Positions 7,529 through 19,853 of a DNA stretch of 64,000 bases are shown here, piece by piece; position 1 is the stretch's first letter; each line of letters begins with the position of its first letter. The translations under genes were made by a program, and so were the position numbers. Origin of the DNA: Ruminiclostridium herbifermentans (lineage in GTDB: Bacteria > Bacillota > Clostridia > Acetivibrionales > DSM-1351); contig NZ_CP061336.1 in the NCBI RefSeq assembly GCF_005473905.2, forward strand, positions 3,154,501-3,218,500. Direction: 5' to 3'. The notes under the pieces are model-generated. The model did not search any database, was not told the DNA's origin, and saw only the letters and a program-made list of their open reading frames with translations.

Positions 7529-10500
7529 TCAAGCTTCTAAAGCTTCTATCTGTAATTTATACGTATTATTTATATCATCTTCTACTACTTTTAGTATATA
7601 AGTTTTATCATCTTGTACTATTTTAAGTCCCTTGGTTGCAGTTATGCTTCCAAACACTTTCAAATTTGCATCTTCGGCTTCTGTTCCGATTTCGATATTG
7701 TCATCAGCAGTTACTTTCAGAACCTCTTTTCCAGACTCTATACTGCTTTGCAATGCATTGTGCTTATGGTCAGCTAATGATATATTCTGAATGTCTCCAC
7801 CATCAATTCCAGCCTGCCAACACTCATTATCTTCATTCCACTTAATTATCGCATTAGGTTTACCTCCACCCCTTGCTACTCTAAGTCCTTCATTTGAAGC
7901 AAGTGTATGAGCACTTAACCTTCCACCTATTGTTGCACCACCTGTTATTTTTGCATCACCATTTACTTCTAAATTTACTTTATCATTAGTTGTTCCCAGT
8001 ACTATAGTTTCCTTATTTTCAACATTAGCTACTTTTAGGGCTTCCTTTGTAGCATCATTAATACTTTTTAATGCATTGTGCTTATGGTCAGCTAATGATA
8101 TATTCTCGATGCTTCCACCATCAATTCCAGCCTGCCAACACTCATTATCTTCATTCCACTTAATTATCGCATTAGGTTTACCTCCACCCCTTGCTACTCT
8201 AAGTCCTTCATTTGAAGCAAGTGTAATAGCACTTAACCTTCCACCTATTGTTGCACCACCTGTTATTTTTGCATCACCATTTACTTCTAAATTTACTTTA
8301 TCATTAGTTGTTCCCAGTACTATAGTTTCCTTATTTTCAACATTAGCTACTTTCAGGGCTTCCTTTGTAGCATCATTAATACTTTTTAATGCATTGTGCT
8401 TATGGTCAGCTAATGATATATTCTCGATGCTTCCACCATCAATTCCAGCCTGCCAACACTCATTATCTTCATTCCACTTAATTATCGCATTAGGTTTACC
8501 TCCACCCCTTGCTACTCTAAGTCCTTCATTTGAAGCAAGTGTATGAGCACTTAACCTTCCGCCTATTGTTGCACCACCAGATATTGTTGCTGCCCCTGTT
8601 ATTGTTGCAGCACCAGATATTGTTGCAGCACCTGTTATTTTTGCATCACCATTTACTTCTAAATTTACCTTATTAGCAGTTGTTCCCAGTACTATAGCAT
8701 CCTTATTATCAATAATATCTACTTTCAGAGCATCTCTTCCAGCATCTATAGTACTTTGCAATGCATTGTGCGTATGTCCAGCTAATGAAATTTCTGTAAC
8801 ACCGTCTTCAGTTCCTGCTTTCCACTTTTCATTTTCCCATATTATCTGTGCTTTTGGGTTTCTTGGTCCATTGTTTACCTTTAAACCTTTATTTACAGTC
8901 AATGATTCAATTGTAGCAATACCTAAATCAGTGCTTTTATTTGGTTCTTTTACTATAAGGTTTCCAGTAATAGTTGTATTACCATTTACTTTCAGATTTA
9001 CCTCAGTAATATTAGTTCCCATGTTGATATTGCTTCCATCAACTGATATTTTATCAGTAACACCTTTCACATCACCCAACTCAGTATGTTTATGGTCTGA
9101 TAATGAGATATCCTTAATTATATTATCATAACCAGCTTGCCAAACTTTTCTTTCCTCATCCCAGCATAACTTAGCCGGTTGTTTGGTAGCTCCTCTATGT
9201 ATTTCATATGCCGGTTGTTCTTTATTTGAAGAACCAATTGTTACTTTTCCAGCAATAGTCGCTTTTCCACCAATAGTTGTATCATTTGATATATCAACTG
9301 TTTTAGCCTCTAACTTTTCTTTAATCTTTGCATTTCCAGAAACTTCAAAATGTGTGGTTGGTTTAGTAGTACGAACACCAACATATCCCATATCTGAAAC
9401 AGTAACAACAGGATTCTTTTTATCTTCTGTATAAAGTACATTATGTGCATGTTCTCCTTCACCTGTAGGTGTTAAAGAAATCATATTTTCTTCAGTCGTA
9501 CCGAATTGCCAGCAACCATCTTTTTCATTCCAGTTTATTTTTGCCGGCGCTAATTTATTTCCATCCTCATCAAATCTGCTAACCTCTAATCCGCTTTTTG
9601 TAAATGATAAATTATTACCAACTTTAAGAGTTGTTGCAGAAACTTCATTTAAAGTAGTTTTTTCAGAAACTTCTAAACTACCTTTAACAGTCATTGCTGA
9701 ACTTATATATGCACTACCATACACATCAAGATTTGCATTATTAGCATTATCTCCTATTCCTACTCTTCTTTCATCTTTTACAGTTAATACGTTAACATTC
9801 GACGATCCTATTTCCCATCTATTTTCATTCCATTTTATAAATGCATTTTTGCTATTATCTATAGCATTAATACCATTTTTAACAAACAATTCTCCTTGTA
9901 CAGATGCATTTTCTAATTTTAGCTCTTTAGTAATTGTTGCATTGGTTGCCTCAATACTTCCATCATTAAATACTTTAAAGTAAGTTGCATCGTCTATAGT
10001 CGAAGGATCTGTATTTGAAGGATCTGCATTTGAAGGGTCTGTATTTGAAGGGTCTGTAATTGGAGTAGAAGGATTTAACTTGTCTATACTTGTTAATCCC
10101 ATTTTCCAACAACCATTTGCCTCATCCCAAACCATAACAGCAGTTTTAGCATCATCTCCACGGTATACGCTAATACCAGTATTAGATTTTTTAGATATTG
10201 TTCCAGAATCAAATCTATTCATCGTAATAATGTTACTTACTATTTCTATATTACTACTGTTTATTCTGGTTAAACCGCCTCTTACATCTAAACTGCCAGT
10301 GATTGTAAGATCCTGTCCTACATTTAAGTCATGAGCAATATCTACATTTCCTGCTGCACGCACACTTAATCCAAGTACATCTCCACGTTCATTATATAGT
10401 TGTGTTGGATTATCGCAAATTATATCTTTTAATTTGCTTCCAATACCAATCTTCCATTTTTTAGAGTACTCATCCCAAACAATACGAGCTTTATCTTTAA

Positions 10501-13098
10501 GGTTTCCACGGTACACTTCAATACCAGCTTCGCTTAGTGAAAAGTTATCATTATCCTTATTATTTATGATTAGGAAAGCCTCATCTGTTATCTCATTTTC
10601 TTTATTCTTAGTGATGGTTTTTCCAGTAACATTTAAATCTCCCTTTATCTTCATTGAACCTTCTACTAAAACTTCGTTTCCATCCAATTCAATTATAGGG
10701 TCTCCATCTTCTTTGCATATCATACTATGTTTATGCAGCGTATCAGCAAAATCTAATGTTGTTAGTTTATCCCAATCATCACCATATGGTAAGTCATATA
10801 AATCTCCTGATATTCCAACTTTCCACTGCTCTTCAGCCTCATCCCAAATAAGTTTTGCAGTTGGATTATCTTTTCCGCGATATACTTCTAATCCACCATC
10901 AAACTTATAGTCACCTTTACCGCTATCAATTCTTTTGTTAACCAAAATAGTATTGTTATCAACTTCCATTTTTATTGCATTTACTACAGTTTGGGTACCC
11001 ATTACAGTTATATTACCATTAAAGACTGCAGAGCCATTTACAACTAATTCTCCTGAAACACTTGCATCCTTTTTTACAGAAATACAGCCATTGACGCTCA
11101 TATCCTTTTCAGCTTTAATATATCCGCTTTTATCAACAGATAACACTTTGTTACCATCTACTGTATTAAGGCTAGTATGTTTATGCAAATGATCTACAAT
11201 CTCACCGCCTGTAATATAATTCCATTTTTCTCCACTAGGTATTTCAGATAAATTGTTACCAATACCTAATTTCCAGCTGTCACTAGCTTCATCCCAAATT
11301 AGTCTGGCATTGTCAAGATTTTTTCCTCGGTACACTTCTAGTCCAGCTTCTGCTGCATATTTACCATCTTGGTTAGGCATATTTACAACAATAGCGTTTT
11401 CAGTTACTTCATGAGATATTTTTTGGGATATAATATGAGTTCCTTTAACATCTAAATTTCCAACTACTATCAAATCTTTAGCAACTTCTAGATTATTACT
11501 AACTTGCACATCACCATCATTACTTACCCCCATAACAACTTGTCCGTCATTGCTGTTATAGAACTCACTGTGGTGATGATATTTATCTGCAGTGGATTTA
11601 TTAGTAAGTACTTCCCATTCTTCTCCATATGCTATATTATATGGCTCGCCTTCAATCCATTTATCAATTTCTTCTTTATCCCTAGTTAATATGCAAATCT
11701 GCCACTTTTCTTGCTGACTATTCCATACTAATTTTGCACGCTTTTGAGTAGTAACATCATCAGAATCTATTAATTCATATGGTGTAATAATTCCACCATT
11801 AGCAAAAATATCTCCACTAATTGTAACTGATTTATCAATAGTCGCATTACCATTTTCATCTACGCTTATACCATATCCATCATGTTCAAAACACAGCTTT
11901 GCATGATGATGATAAGCATCAGCATTTCTTTTATCTTTCATTGTATCCCATGCATCACCATAAGCTAAATTATATAGCCCAGATTTATCATTATTATCTT
12001 CCTTATCAGTTCCTGCCTTCCAAGTACCATCAGCTTCATCCCATACGATTTTTGCATTAGGAGTTGGAACCCCTCCTCTGTATACTTCTATTCCTGATAC
12101 AGTATCCTTTGTAGTTGTTTCACCTTTATCAGAAGTATATTTATTAAGTAATATAGTATTCCCTGAAAACTCTACATTCTCTGTACCAATTACAGCATTA
12201 GTTCCACTGACATTTAGCCCTCCTGCTGCTGTAAGCATTCCTGTAACCGTAGCTGTGCTGCTAACTTGCATATTACCTTTAGTATCCACATTAAATACTG
12301 GTTTATTATTTGATCTAACCGATAAATTACCATTTACCTTTGCATCCCCATTTGTATTAAAATCACCAGTTGTTACTTTTCCGGTAAAATTAGTATAAGC
12401 TGAATTTACTTCAAGACCATCAATTCCATTCTCTGCCTCAGAAGTAATTCCATTAATATAGGGCAAATTTAGTTTATCTTTGTTTCCAATTTTAATTTTC
12501 TGAAATTCTCCAGTATTTCCCTGTGTAACCGCATAAGTACATACATTAACTTTTTTACCATTTTCATCAAGTATGTAATCATAAACAATATTTGATGGAT
12601 CTACTATCATAATTCCATCTTTAATCACTAGCTGTACACAAGCTATAATGATATCCTTGCTTTCGTCTTTTGGTCTTTCCGCTGATGCATTAATTTCAGC
12701 ATGTTCCCAAATATGTATAGGTGTATCTCCACCTTTTACTGTATCTATATCAACTAATTCTTTTTTATAGCTTACAGTAATATATATATTTTTGCCAATA
12801 CCAATGGGTGATAAATCTAAAGTTCTATTTGTATCCTCTTCGAATACCCAAATTTCTTGACTAATTTTTTCGTTTGTTTTTTCATCTAATACTCTATTAA
12901 TGGCAAAACCCGGCTGAACAGTTACCATTGGTAAATTAGGAACTGCTTCTACCTTCAATCCATCTACTATTCCCCAATCGTGAAAATATCTGTTATGGAT
13001 TCGTTGCTGCTTATGTGATAATCTTGGTCAAGAGTCAGGTCTTCTTCTTTTAGCAATAGTCCATTGAAATAATTCATTCTCTTGGTTTCATTTGACAT
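7529..13098 (-). CDS. Giant repeat tail fibre C, single frameshift near the 5' end
   Basis: The main frame (7529-12958) encodes 1809 aa. The true N-terminus lies in another frame starting at ATG 13098 (MSNETKRMNYFNGLLL), which matches the other two fibres here. The frames join at about 13011-13018, where an extra CA breaks the RIHNRYFHDWGIVDGL region, so the full protein would be about 1856 aa. After a conserved N-terminal baseplate-attachment domain the chain is built of at least 13 modules. Each has a GLEVYRG...W[DN]E..W..G core, an H-x-H stretch and a beta-roll G-N-[ATL] segment. The layout suits a trimeric, elongated receptor-binding fibre. Unlike its paralogues it lacks the S74 self-processing chaperone. 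The frameshift may be a sequencing error, phase variation or early decay. Confidence 0.7.
7753..8575. repeat. Near-identical 318-bp tandem repeat inside fibre C
   Basis: The landmark aatgcattgtgcttatgg recurs at 7753, 8070 and 8388, giving a 317-318-bp (106-aa) unit. Two full copies and a partial third are almost identical at the DNA level, while other modules of the gene are strongly diverged. This implies recent duplication. Confidence 0.85.
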
Positions 13099-13235
13099 TT
13101 TACCTTCCCTCCATTTTATATCAAAATCGTTCATATTCAGAATTCCTACCTGCATTTAGAATGTAAAATTTCATAAATACAGGCAAGAATCCCATTTCCC
13201 CATTTGTTGCTTATCATAGTATTTCAACCTTTTAT

Positions 13236-13418
13236 TTAGGAATTTAATGTCTCATCTTCTTTAGGCATTAATTCTTCTAAGCCTGAATTGCACCACTAAT
13301 ACGTAACATAGTCTGTCCTAAGTTTGTTCGCTTCACATCAAGTTCCTCAATCATTTTCTTTCCTTCTTCAAATTCTTTCTTTAATTGTTCAATACGTGCT
13401 TCAATTTGTTCTTTTCAT
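13236..13418 (-). pseudogene. Decayed copy of the small coiled-coil fibre-associated protein
   Basis: A good ribosome-binding site (aggaggaaaa) and an ATG at 13418 are followed by an extra A. After shifting frame, the sequence reads KEQIEARIEQLKKEF, then MIEELDVKRTNLGQTMLRI and SGAIQ. It is clearly related to the intact 63-aa protein at 16704. A second frameshift interrupts the C-terminus (LEEL...KEDETLNS, stop at 13236). It lies between fibres B and C, as the intact copy lies between A and B. Confidence 0.7.
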
Positions 13419-13442
13419 TTTATTTTCCTCCTATTGTAAAAG

Positions 13443-16400
13443 TTAATTTTTATTTTTTTTGCGTTTATTTTTGCTAATCTTAATAATCTTTTTATCAAGT
13501 TCATTTATAGCTCTTTCTTGATCTTTAACTTCTTTTACTAGAACCGCTATAATTTCCATTGGACTAATAGCTGTTTTATTATATGATGCTAAACTATCTG
13601 GAACATTTTCAGCAATAAAGCCTATGGTAGTTTTCTTTTTGTCACCTTTAAAATTGTATTCAACAGGTTCAAGAGCTTCTATTGCATTCTGTGCTTCTTT
13701 TTGGGAAAGCTCATGTATATTTTCTTTATACTCTTTTGAAGAAGTTATATAAAAATTGCCATCTACATAGATACCACCCGGTGATTTTAATAGAAGCCTA
13801 TCACCACCATTTCCAACAATTGTACGAGTATAATACTTCCATGAACCACACGGATTTGTAACCATGGGTAATGGACAGTTTGAAACCCAATATCTTCCTG
13901 TTTCTGTATATATATTGCTGTCATGGATATTCCTATTTCCAGAGTCATATTTTCTCCGCCGCCACGAAGTTTATCTGAGTAATACCTAATCCATGCAGCA
14001 TCCCCACTGCCACCCCCTGGATTTTTGTCAAACATAATTCCCATTTACTTCACATTCACCAACACCTGGTATTATTGCACCCTCTACCTTTATATTTGAA
14101 TCTACACGTAAATCTCCGTTAACATCCACATCGTCCCACATTGATACTCTTCTTTCGTATCCTCCAGATCTGTTTCCGGCAATCATTAATGATTTATAAA
14201 TTCCTGTATCATTGCAAATCTCAGCATATAAAGGTGACTTAGAAGTAAAACCACTCCAGCTAGATGTAAATCGTATAGAGTTTGATCCACTCAATATTCG
14301 TGTATATCCTTCAACATCGAGTTTTTCATTTTGGTATAAAGTTAGAACTACTTATTCCAACATTTTCCAGACGAATTTAAGTAAATATTGTCATCAGAAT
14401 CATTAGAGGTTCCTATTTCAAGAGTACAAGATTCAACCTCTTGCCACCCTCCAATATTTTAGGATAGTATTTAATCCATGCAGAATCTCCTGAACCTCCT
14501 CCTGGGTCATTCGGAAATATAATACCGTTATTCCAGTACCTTCACTTAAGCGCAGCTTATTTGACACCTGCATATTACCATTTACGTATAGGAAACCATT
14601 TACATCTAACCAGTCCCATATAGCAACTTTTCTGCCTTGTCTGCAGATTGGTTCCTACAATCCATCAAAGCCTTATGGTAGGTAGTATCAGTACATATTT
14701 CGGCTTGATTAATGGTCTTGTCTGAAAGGCTGTCCATTGGGATGTAATTCTTAAAGGATTAGTACCTATTAGTATTCTTGTACTCCCAGCAATGTCACAT
14801 CATCATCACTTTGCTAAAATCCACTGATCCTATTCCTACTCTTCCATTTTTACCTTTATTATTCCATGAAAGAACTGCTTTCTGTCCTTCATATGTAGTT
14901 CCTAGCAAACCACCCGTATTTCCCAACAGAACACAACCATCTACATTAGTTTGTCAAAAAGCTTACTTCCTCCGTACCATGCAACTTGTCCTTTGGCTGC
15001 ACTCTATATTGTTATCATTAAGTATCAGTTCTCTATTTATGGATAATTCTTTATCCATATCAGCACTTAATCGATATTCCCTTATTGGAATATAATATAT
15101 TGTGTGATGAAGTTCTCCAGCTATTGCACTATTTTTTAGATTTCATACTTATCACCATAAGCCAAGGGACTAAGGCTATTTTCAAGACCAGCCTTCCATA
15201 TTTGCTCAACTTCCGACCATAAAATTCGTGCATCCGGTACACCATTTCCACCTCTTGTATACATCCATTCCACCATCTTTTAGGTCCACCCCATTAATTG
15301 AACCTTTTTTCTTTGATTCATTGCCGTTCTCTGAACCATCATTTGATTCATTCTCATTCTCTGATTCTTCATCTTCATCTATTACTATTTAGTTGTAAAA
15401 AATTTTCCTTAAATGTAAACTCAGGATTAATTTCTCCCTTATTATTTTTAGATACCAGTTTACCTGTATAGTCAAGGTCATCATTTATAGACACACTACC
15501 CTTAAATTTACAAACGGATAAGTACTTTGATTTTCTTTTGGCTCTTGTTCAGAATTAGATTCTGATTCTTCATCTGATTCTTCATCTGATTCTTCTTTTG
15601 ATTTTTCAGCCGCTTTTGATTTGGAAAAAATTCCAATACTGTAACTGTTTTTTTATTAGGAATCAGATTCCTGCTCTGTATCTGAATCTTGATAAGGATC
15701 AGATTCCTCTTCTGTATCTGATTCTTGATTAGAATCAGATTCCTGCTCTGTACCTGAATCCTGATTAGAATCAGATCCATCTTCTGTATCTGGTGCTTGA
15801 TTAGTATTAGATTTCATTTCTATATCTGAATCTTGATTAGAATCAGATTCCTCTTCTGTATCTGATTCTTGATTTAGAATTAGATTCCTGTTCATTATCT
15901 AATTCTTGATTATAATCAGATTTCAATACTTTAACTGAAGCTTGGATAACAGGAGTTTTTTCTAAGTCTATTCCCATATCAATGTAAACTTATCTAGCTT
16001 CATCTCACTACCAAAGCACCTGCATATAGTCTTAACGGAGTTCCATCAGTATCTGTATCAAATATACAACTGTTATCAATAATGGTTTCTCTTTTTTGTT
16101 TTTTCATCATATACTTCTATCGGTACAACCCTTGCTAATAATATATTTTTCTTGATATCAACAGGTTTAACCGTCGAAAAATGCAGCTTTCCGCATTCCC
16201 AAATATGTATCTCCTGTCCTTGACCTTTTTCACTATCCCAGTCTGCATTACTCTCAAAATAACTTAAGTAAATATATATATTTTCTCCTGCATTATACTC
16301 TGATAGATCTATAGGATTTTCAGGATGTCCTTCATACATTATTATTTGCCTACTGATAATCTCTTTTACTTCTGAACCATCTAAACCCCTCTGTTGTTAA

Positions 16401-16607
16401 ATCTAGTGCAGCACCTTCCGTTACATATACCTCCATATTACTATCTGGAACTGGCTTAACCTCAAGTCCGCTAATAATACCCCAAGTATGCAAATAGCGG
16501 TTATGTAAGCCCTGAAGCCTTCTTTGATATTCTTTATCCTGATTGTAATATTCTGCATCTAATAAGAGTCCGTTAAAATAGTTCATTCTCCTTAATTCTT
16601 TTCCCAT
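13443..16607 (-). pseudogene. Decayed tail fibre B (S74-type), many frameshifts
   Basis: Homology to the intact 964-aa fibre A runs along the whole interval but jumps between frames. The N-terminus (MGKELRRMNYFNGLLLDAEY) is at 16607, the EGHPENPIDLSEYNAGENIY region at about 16330, Asp/Ser-rich repeats (DSNQDSDTE...) at 15660-15895, fibre modules at 14030-14290, and a C-terminal S74 chaperone (SSKEYKENIHELS, GFIAENV, ISPMEIIAVLVKE) at 13443-13750. At least eight disruptions make a full-length product impossible. The acidic Ser/Asp/Gln linker repeat is absent from fibre A. Confidence 0.8.
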
Positions 16608-16703
16608 TTGTCTCTTCCTCCGGATACTTAAAATACTGCCATATTCACAGCAGCCAATTACTCAAATTTTCAAAAATGCAGTTCTCGGCGGATTAATACA
16701 ATA

Positions 16704-16895
16704 TTATTCTTTATCAGGATTATTAACTGTCTCTTCTTTAATTAACAATTCTTCTAGAACCTGTATTGCTCCATTAATTCTAAGAAGTGTATAAGTAAGA
16801 TTTGTGCGCTTTACTTCCATTTCCTCTATCATTTTGCTACCTGATTCAAGTTGTTCTTTTAACTCATTTATGCGTTTTTGAATTTGCTCTTTCAT
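16704..16895 (-). CDS. Small coiled-coil protein between fibre genes
   Basis: A 63-aa protein from MKEQIQKRINELKEQLES, read as one continuous amphipathic coiled coil. The start is placed at this Met because ATGGAGGTTTT lies just upstream as the ribosome-binding site; the longer frame (to 16910) starts inside that site. A decayed paralogue precedes fibre C, so the pair small coiled coil plus fibre behaves as a duplicated unit. The position suggests a fibre chaperone or adaptor, comparable to tail-fibre assembly proteins, but the family is not recognised. Confidence 0.6.
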   Translation of the reverse strand: MKEQIQKRINELKEQLESGSKMIEEMEVKRTNLTYTLLRINGAIQVLEELLIKEETVNNPDKE

Positions 16896-16918
16896 AAATA
16901 AAACCTCCATTTTTATTT

Positions 16919-19813
16919 TTATTGTTTTGATAATTCTTCAACTTGCTTTTGCAGCGTCTTTAATAATTTTCTTTGTTCCTTTACAACGCTTGTTAATACA
17001 GTAATAATTTCCATAGGACTAATAGCCTTATGATCATTTGTTGCAACCTCTGAGGGCACTTCTTCTGCTATAAAGCCTAAAGTTCTTTTTTCTTTATCTC
17101 CTTTAAAGTTAAATGATACTGGATTTAATCCCTCTAATATATTTTTTGCTTTTTGAGCAGATAGTCTATTTATATTTTCCTTTAATGTACGAGATGAACT
17201 GTAATATAAATATCCGTCAACATATACTCCTCCACTAGCATATAAGCGTATACGGTCACCGCCTCCATAATATCCTCCAGTGCCAACGTCATTGGATATA
17301 CCTATTTCAAGCGTCATGTTTTCACCGCCGCCACGTGCTGTATCTGAATAATATCTAATCCATGCAGAATCCCCGGTGCCACCATAATAGTCCCTTGGGA
17401 ATGTAATTCCATTATTTTCTCCCTTACCAACACTTGGGGTAATAGCACAAAGAGTTTTAAAATTACCGTTAACTTTTAGAGAACCTTTAACTTCCAAGGT
17501 ATCCCAAATAGATATCTTTCTGACTCCTCCTGCAGACCTATTTCCAGCAATCATTAGTGATTTGAAATTTGTAGTGTCATTACATATTTCAGCATAATTA
17601 TTCTTACCCATGTCTGGGAATCCACTCCATTTAGATGTGAAACGAATTGGATTAGAACCGCTCATAATTCGCATATACCCATTTACATCTAGATCATCAG
17701 CTGGATTTAAAGTTCCAATACCTACATTCCCTGATGCCATTAGCGCAATGTGGTCATCTGCATCATTTGAAGTACCAATTTCAAGAGTACATGCCTCACC
17801 TGTTCTGGCATAATATCTTATCCATGCAGCATCTCCTGATCCTCCTCCTGGATCATTAGGAAATATAATTCCATTATTAGCTGTTTTTCCTGTACTTGGT
17901 CTTAAAGCCTGAGATAGCTGCATATCTCCTTTAACATTTAAAGTTCCATTTACATCAAGTCTATCCCATATTGCAACTTTTCTACCCTGTCCAGCAGATT
18001 TGTTACCCACAATCATCAAAGCTTTATGATTAGTTGTGTCATTGCATATTTCAGCACAATTAGTTGTTGAGTCAGGAAATCCTGTCCACTTAGAAGAAAA
18101 TTTGATAGGATTTGTAGAACTTAAAATACGTAGACTACCAGCTAATTCGAGTTTATCATCAACTGGGCATGGTACCCCGATACCTACATTTCCACGACTA
18201 TTCCAAGATATAATTGCTTTTTGTCCACCATCTGTGGTACCTAATATTCCGCCCTTAAGGCCAAATAATGCAGGACCATCAATAGCCAAATTCGCAAACG
18301 TTTTGTCAATTCCAAACCATCCCAAACCATGATAAGCATTTTCCTTTGAACGTAACCATATTGTATTATCATTAAGGCTAATATTACCATGTATAGATAA
18401 TTTTCCTAAGTTATCTGTTTCAATAGCTTCATTTTCGGATGGAAAATATAGTTTTGTATGTTTATGATATTCGTCAATAACACTGCCGTTAATGAGTTTT
18501 TCCCATTCAGGTCCATAAGCTAAATTATAAAAACCCTCATCAATTTCTTCATCTGAGCCTTCTTCCTTATATTTATATCCAACTTGCCATTTTTGTTGTT
18601 CTTCTGACCACATTAGACATGCATCAGGTTTTTCTTTTGATTCTCCACGATATACTTGAAGACCACTATTCTGTAACTTCCATTCATCAGAATAACTATT
18701 TACCTGGACGAAACGATTTGATATTAAAAGTTCCTTCTCTCTTGAACTGTCATTTTTAATATTCCCATATACAACCAGATCACCATTTACTTGAACAGAG
18801 CCATCAAAGTAAGTATTTACAGCATCCACTTCAAGTCCTATTGAATTATCTTCTTGAAATATTCCTCTAATAGATGGCATATCACCAGCATCATCACTCA
18901 TTTTAAACAAGATTTTTTGAGAGGCTATAGTTTTGCCTGCAGGCTTAGAATATGTCCTTACTGGTGTTTTATCATCAAAATCATACTCTGAAACAATTTT
19001 TATATATTTGTATCCTGTTTTTTCATCAATTTCAAGCTTTACTCTAGCTAATATGATGTCTTTTATTTCATCTGTACCATTGTCTCTTATATTTAGTGGT
19101 TTATCAGTACTGTAACTGATAATTCCTCGTTCATATATATGTATTTCTTGCGCTTTACCTTTTTCAAGATCTGAACTAGTAAGATTACGTATATCTACTT
19201 CTTCATTAACATAGTCTCTTTCTTCTTCTTTATATCTAACATAAATATAGATATCTTCAAATGCAGGACATTCAGAAAGATCAATTACACTATCGGGGTG
19301 TCCATCATATATATAAATCTGCTGGCTAATCATCTCACCATCGTTTTCTGTGCTCTTTACACAGTTTAGGGCTAAGCCCCCAGAGACAATTACTTTACAC
19401 ATTTCTTCTGTAGTAAGATTATCCTCTATCTCAAAAGTTTCTATTTCTTTATCAAGTCTATGAATTTGAGTCACTAATTTTTTTGATTCTGGAGTTTCTG
19501 GAGTTTCTGTTGATCCTGTTTCTGTTGTTCCTGTTTCTGTTGATTCTGACTCTGTTGTAGACTCTGACCCTTCTGATAATTTCATAAATGTGTTTAATTC
19601 ATTTGAAGATTCACCATCTGACTGATTGTTATTATCTTCTTCTTTAAACTTAATTAATGGCGAAACCTCAAGCCCTCCTGCAATACCCCATGTATGCATA
19701 TAGTAGTTATGAAGCTGCTGAAGCCTTCTTTGATAATCTTGATCAAGTTTATAATCATTTGCGTCCAAAAAGAGTCCGTCAAAATAGCGCATTCTTTTCA
19801 ATTCTTTTCCCAT
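16919..19813 (-). CDS. Tail fibre A with C-terminal peptidase S74 intramolecular chaperone
   Basis: This 964-aa fibre starts MGKELKRMRYFDGLFLDAND, the N-terminal domain shared by all three fibres here and expected to dock on the baseplate. A Ser/Thr/Glu-rich linker (residues about 80-110) follows, then repeated modules with LQVYRGE...WSEEQQKWQVGY and several copies of a GNKSAG..RKVAIWD..DVNGTL block. The last 100 residues form an S74 chaperone: SSSRTLKENINRL supplies the Ser and Lys of the self-cleavage dyad, followed by GFIAEEVP, ISPMEII and a coiled coil. Such domains drive trimer folding and then cut themselves off. It is the best candidate for the target-recognition fibre. The ribosome-binding site is GGAGG. 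Confidence 0.8.
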   Translation of the reverse strand: MGKELKRMRYFDGLFLDANDYKLDQDYQRRLQQLHNYYMHTWGIAGGLEVSPLIKFKEEDNNNQSDGESSNELNTFMKLSEGSESTTESESTETGTTETGSTETPETPESKKLVTQIHRLDKEIETFEIEDNLTTEEMCKVIVSGGLALNCVKSTENDGEMISQQIYIYDGHPDSVIDLSECPAFEDIYIYVRYKEEERDYVNEEVDIRNLTSSDLEKGKAQEIHIYERGIISYSTDKPLNIRDNGTDEIKDIILARVKLEIDEKTGYKYIKIVSEYDFDDKTPVRTYSKPAGKTIASQKILFKMSDDAGDMPSIRGIFQEDNSIGLEVDAVNTYFDGSVQVNGDLVVYGNIKNDSSREKELLISNRFVQVNSYSDEWKLQNSGLQVYRGESKEKPDACLMWSEEQQKWQVGYKYKEEGSDEEIDEGFYNLAYGPEWEKLINGSVIDEYHKHTKLYFPSENEAIETDNLGKLSIHGNISLNDNTIWLRSKENAYHGLGWFGIDKTFANLAIDGPALFGLKGGILGTTDGGQKAIISWNSRGNVGIGVPCPVDDKLELAGSLRILSSTNPIKFSSKWTGFPDSTTNCAEICNDTTNHKALMIVGNKSAGQGRKVAIWDRLDVNGTLNVKGDMQLSQALRPSTGKTANNGIIFPNDPGGGSGDAAWIRYYARTGEACTLEIGTSNDADDHIALMASGNVGIGTLNPADDLDVNGYMRIMSGSNPIRFTSKWSGFPDMGKNNYAEICNDTTNFKSLMIAGNRSAGGVRKISIWDTLEVKGSLKVNGNFKTLCAITPSVGKGENNGITFPRDYYGGTGDSAWIRYYSDTARGGGENMTLEIGISNDVGTGGYYGGGDRIRLYASGGVYVDGYLYYSSSRTLKENINRLSAQKAKNILEGLNPVSFNFKGDKEKRTLGFIAEEVPSEVATNDHKAISPMEIITVLTSVVKEQRKLLKTLQKQVEELSKQ

Positions 19814-19853
19814 TTGCTACGTCCTCCAAATATTAATAATGTTTTACTTTTTA

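Noticed and set aside
15508-15895. Independent Asp/Ser/Gln repeat protein
   Set aside because: It is the linker of decayed fibre B read in two frames; it lacks a start context.
7529-19813. Diversity-generating retroelement acting on the fibres
   Set aside because: No reverse transcriptase, template repeat or adenine-biased variable region was found nearby.
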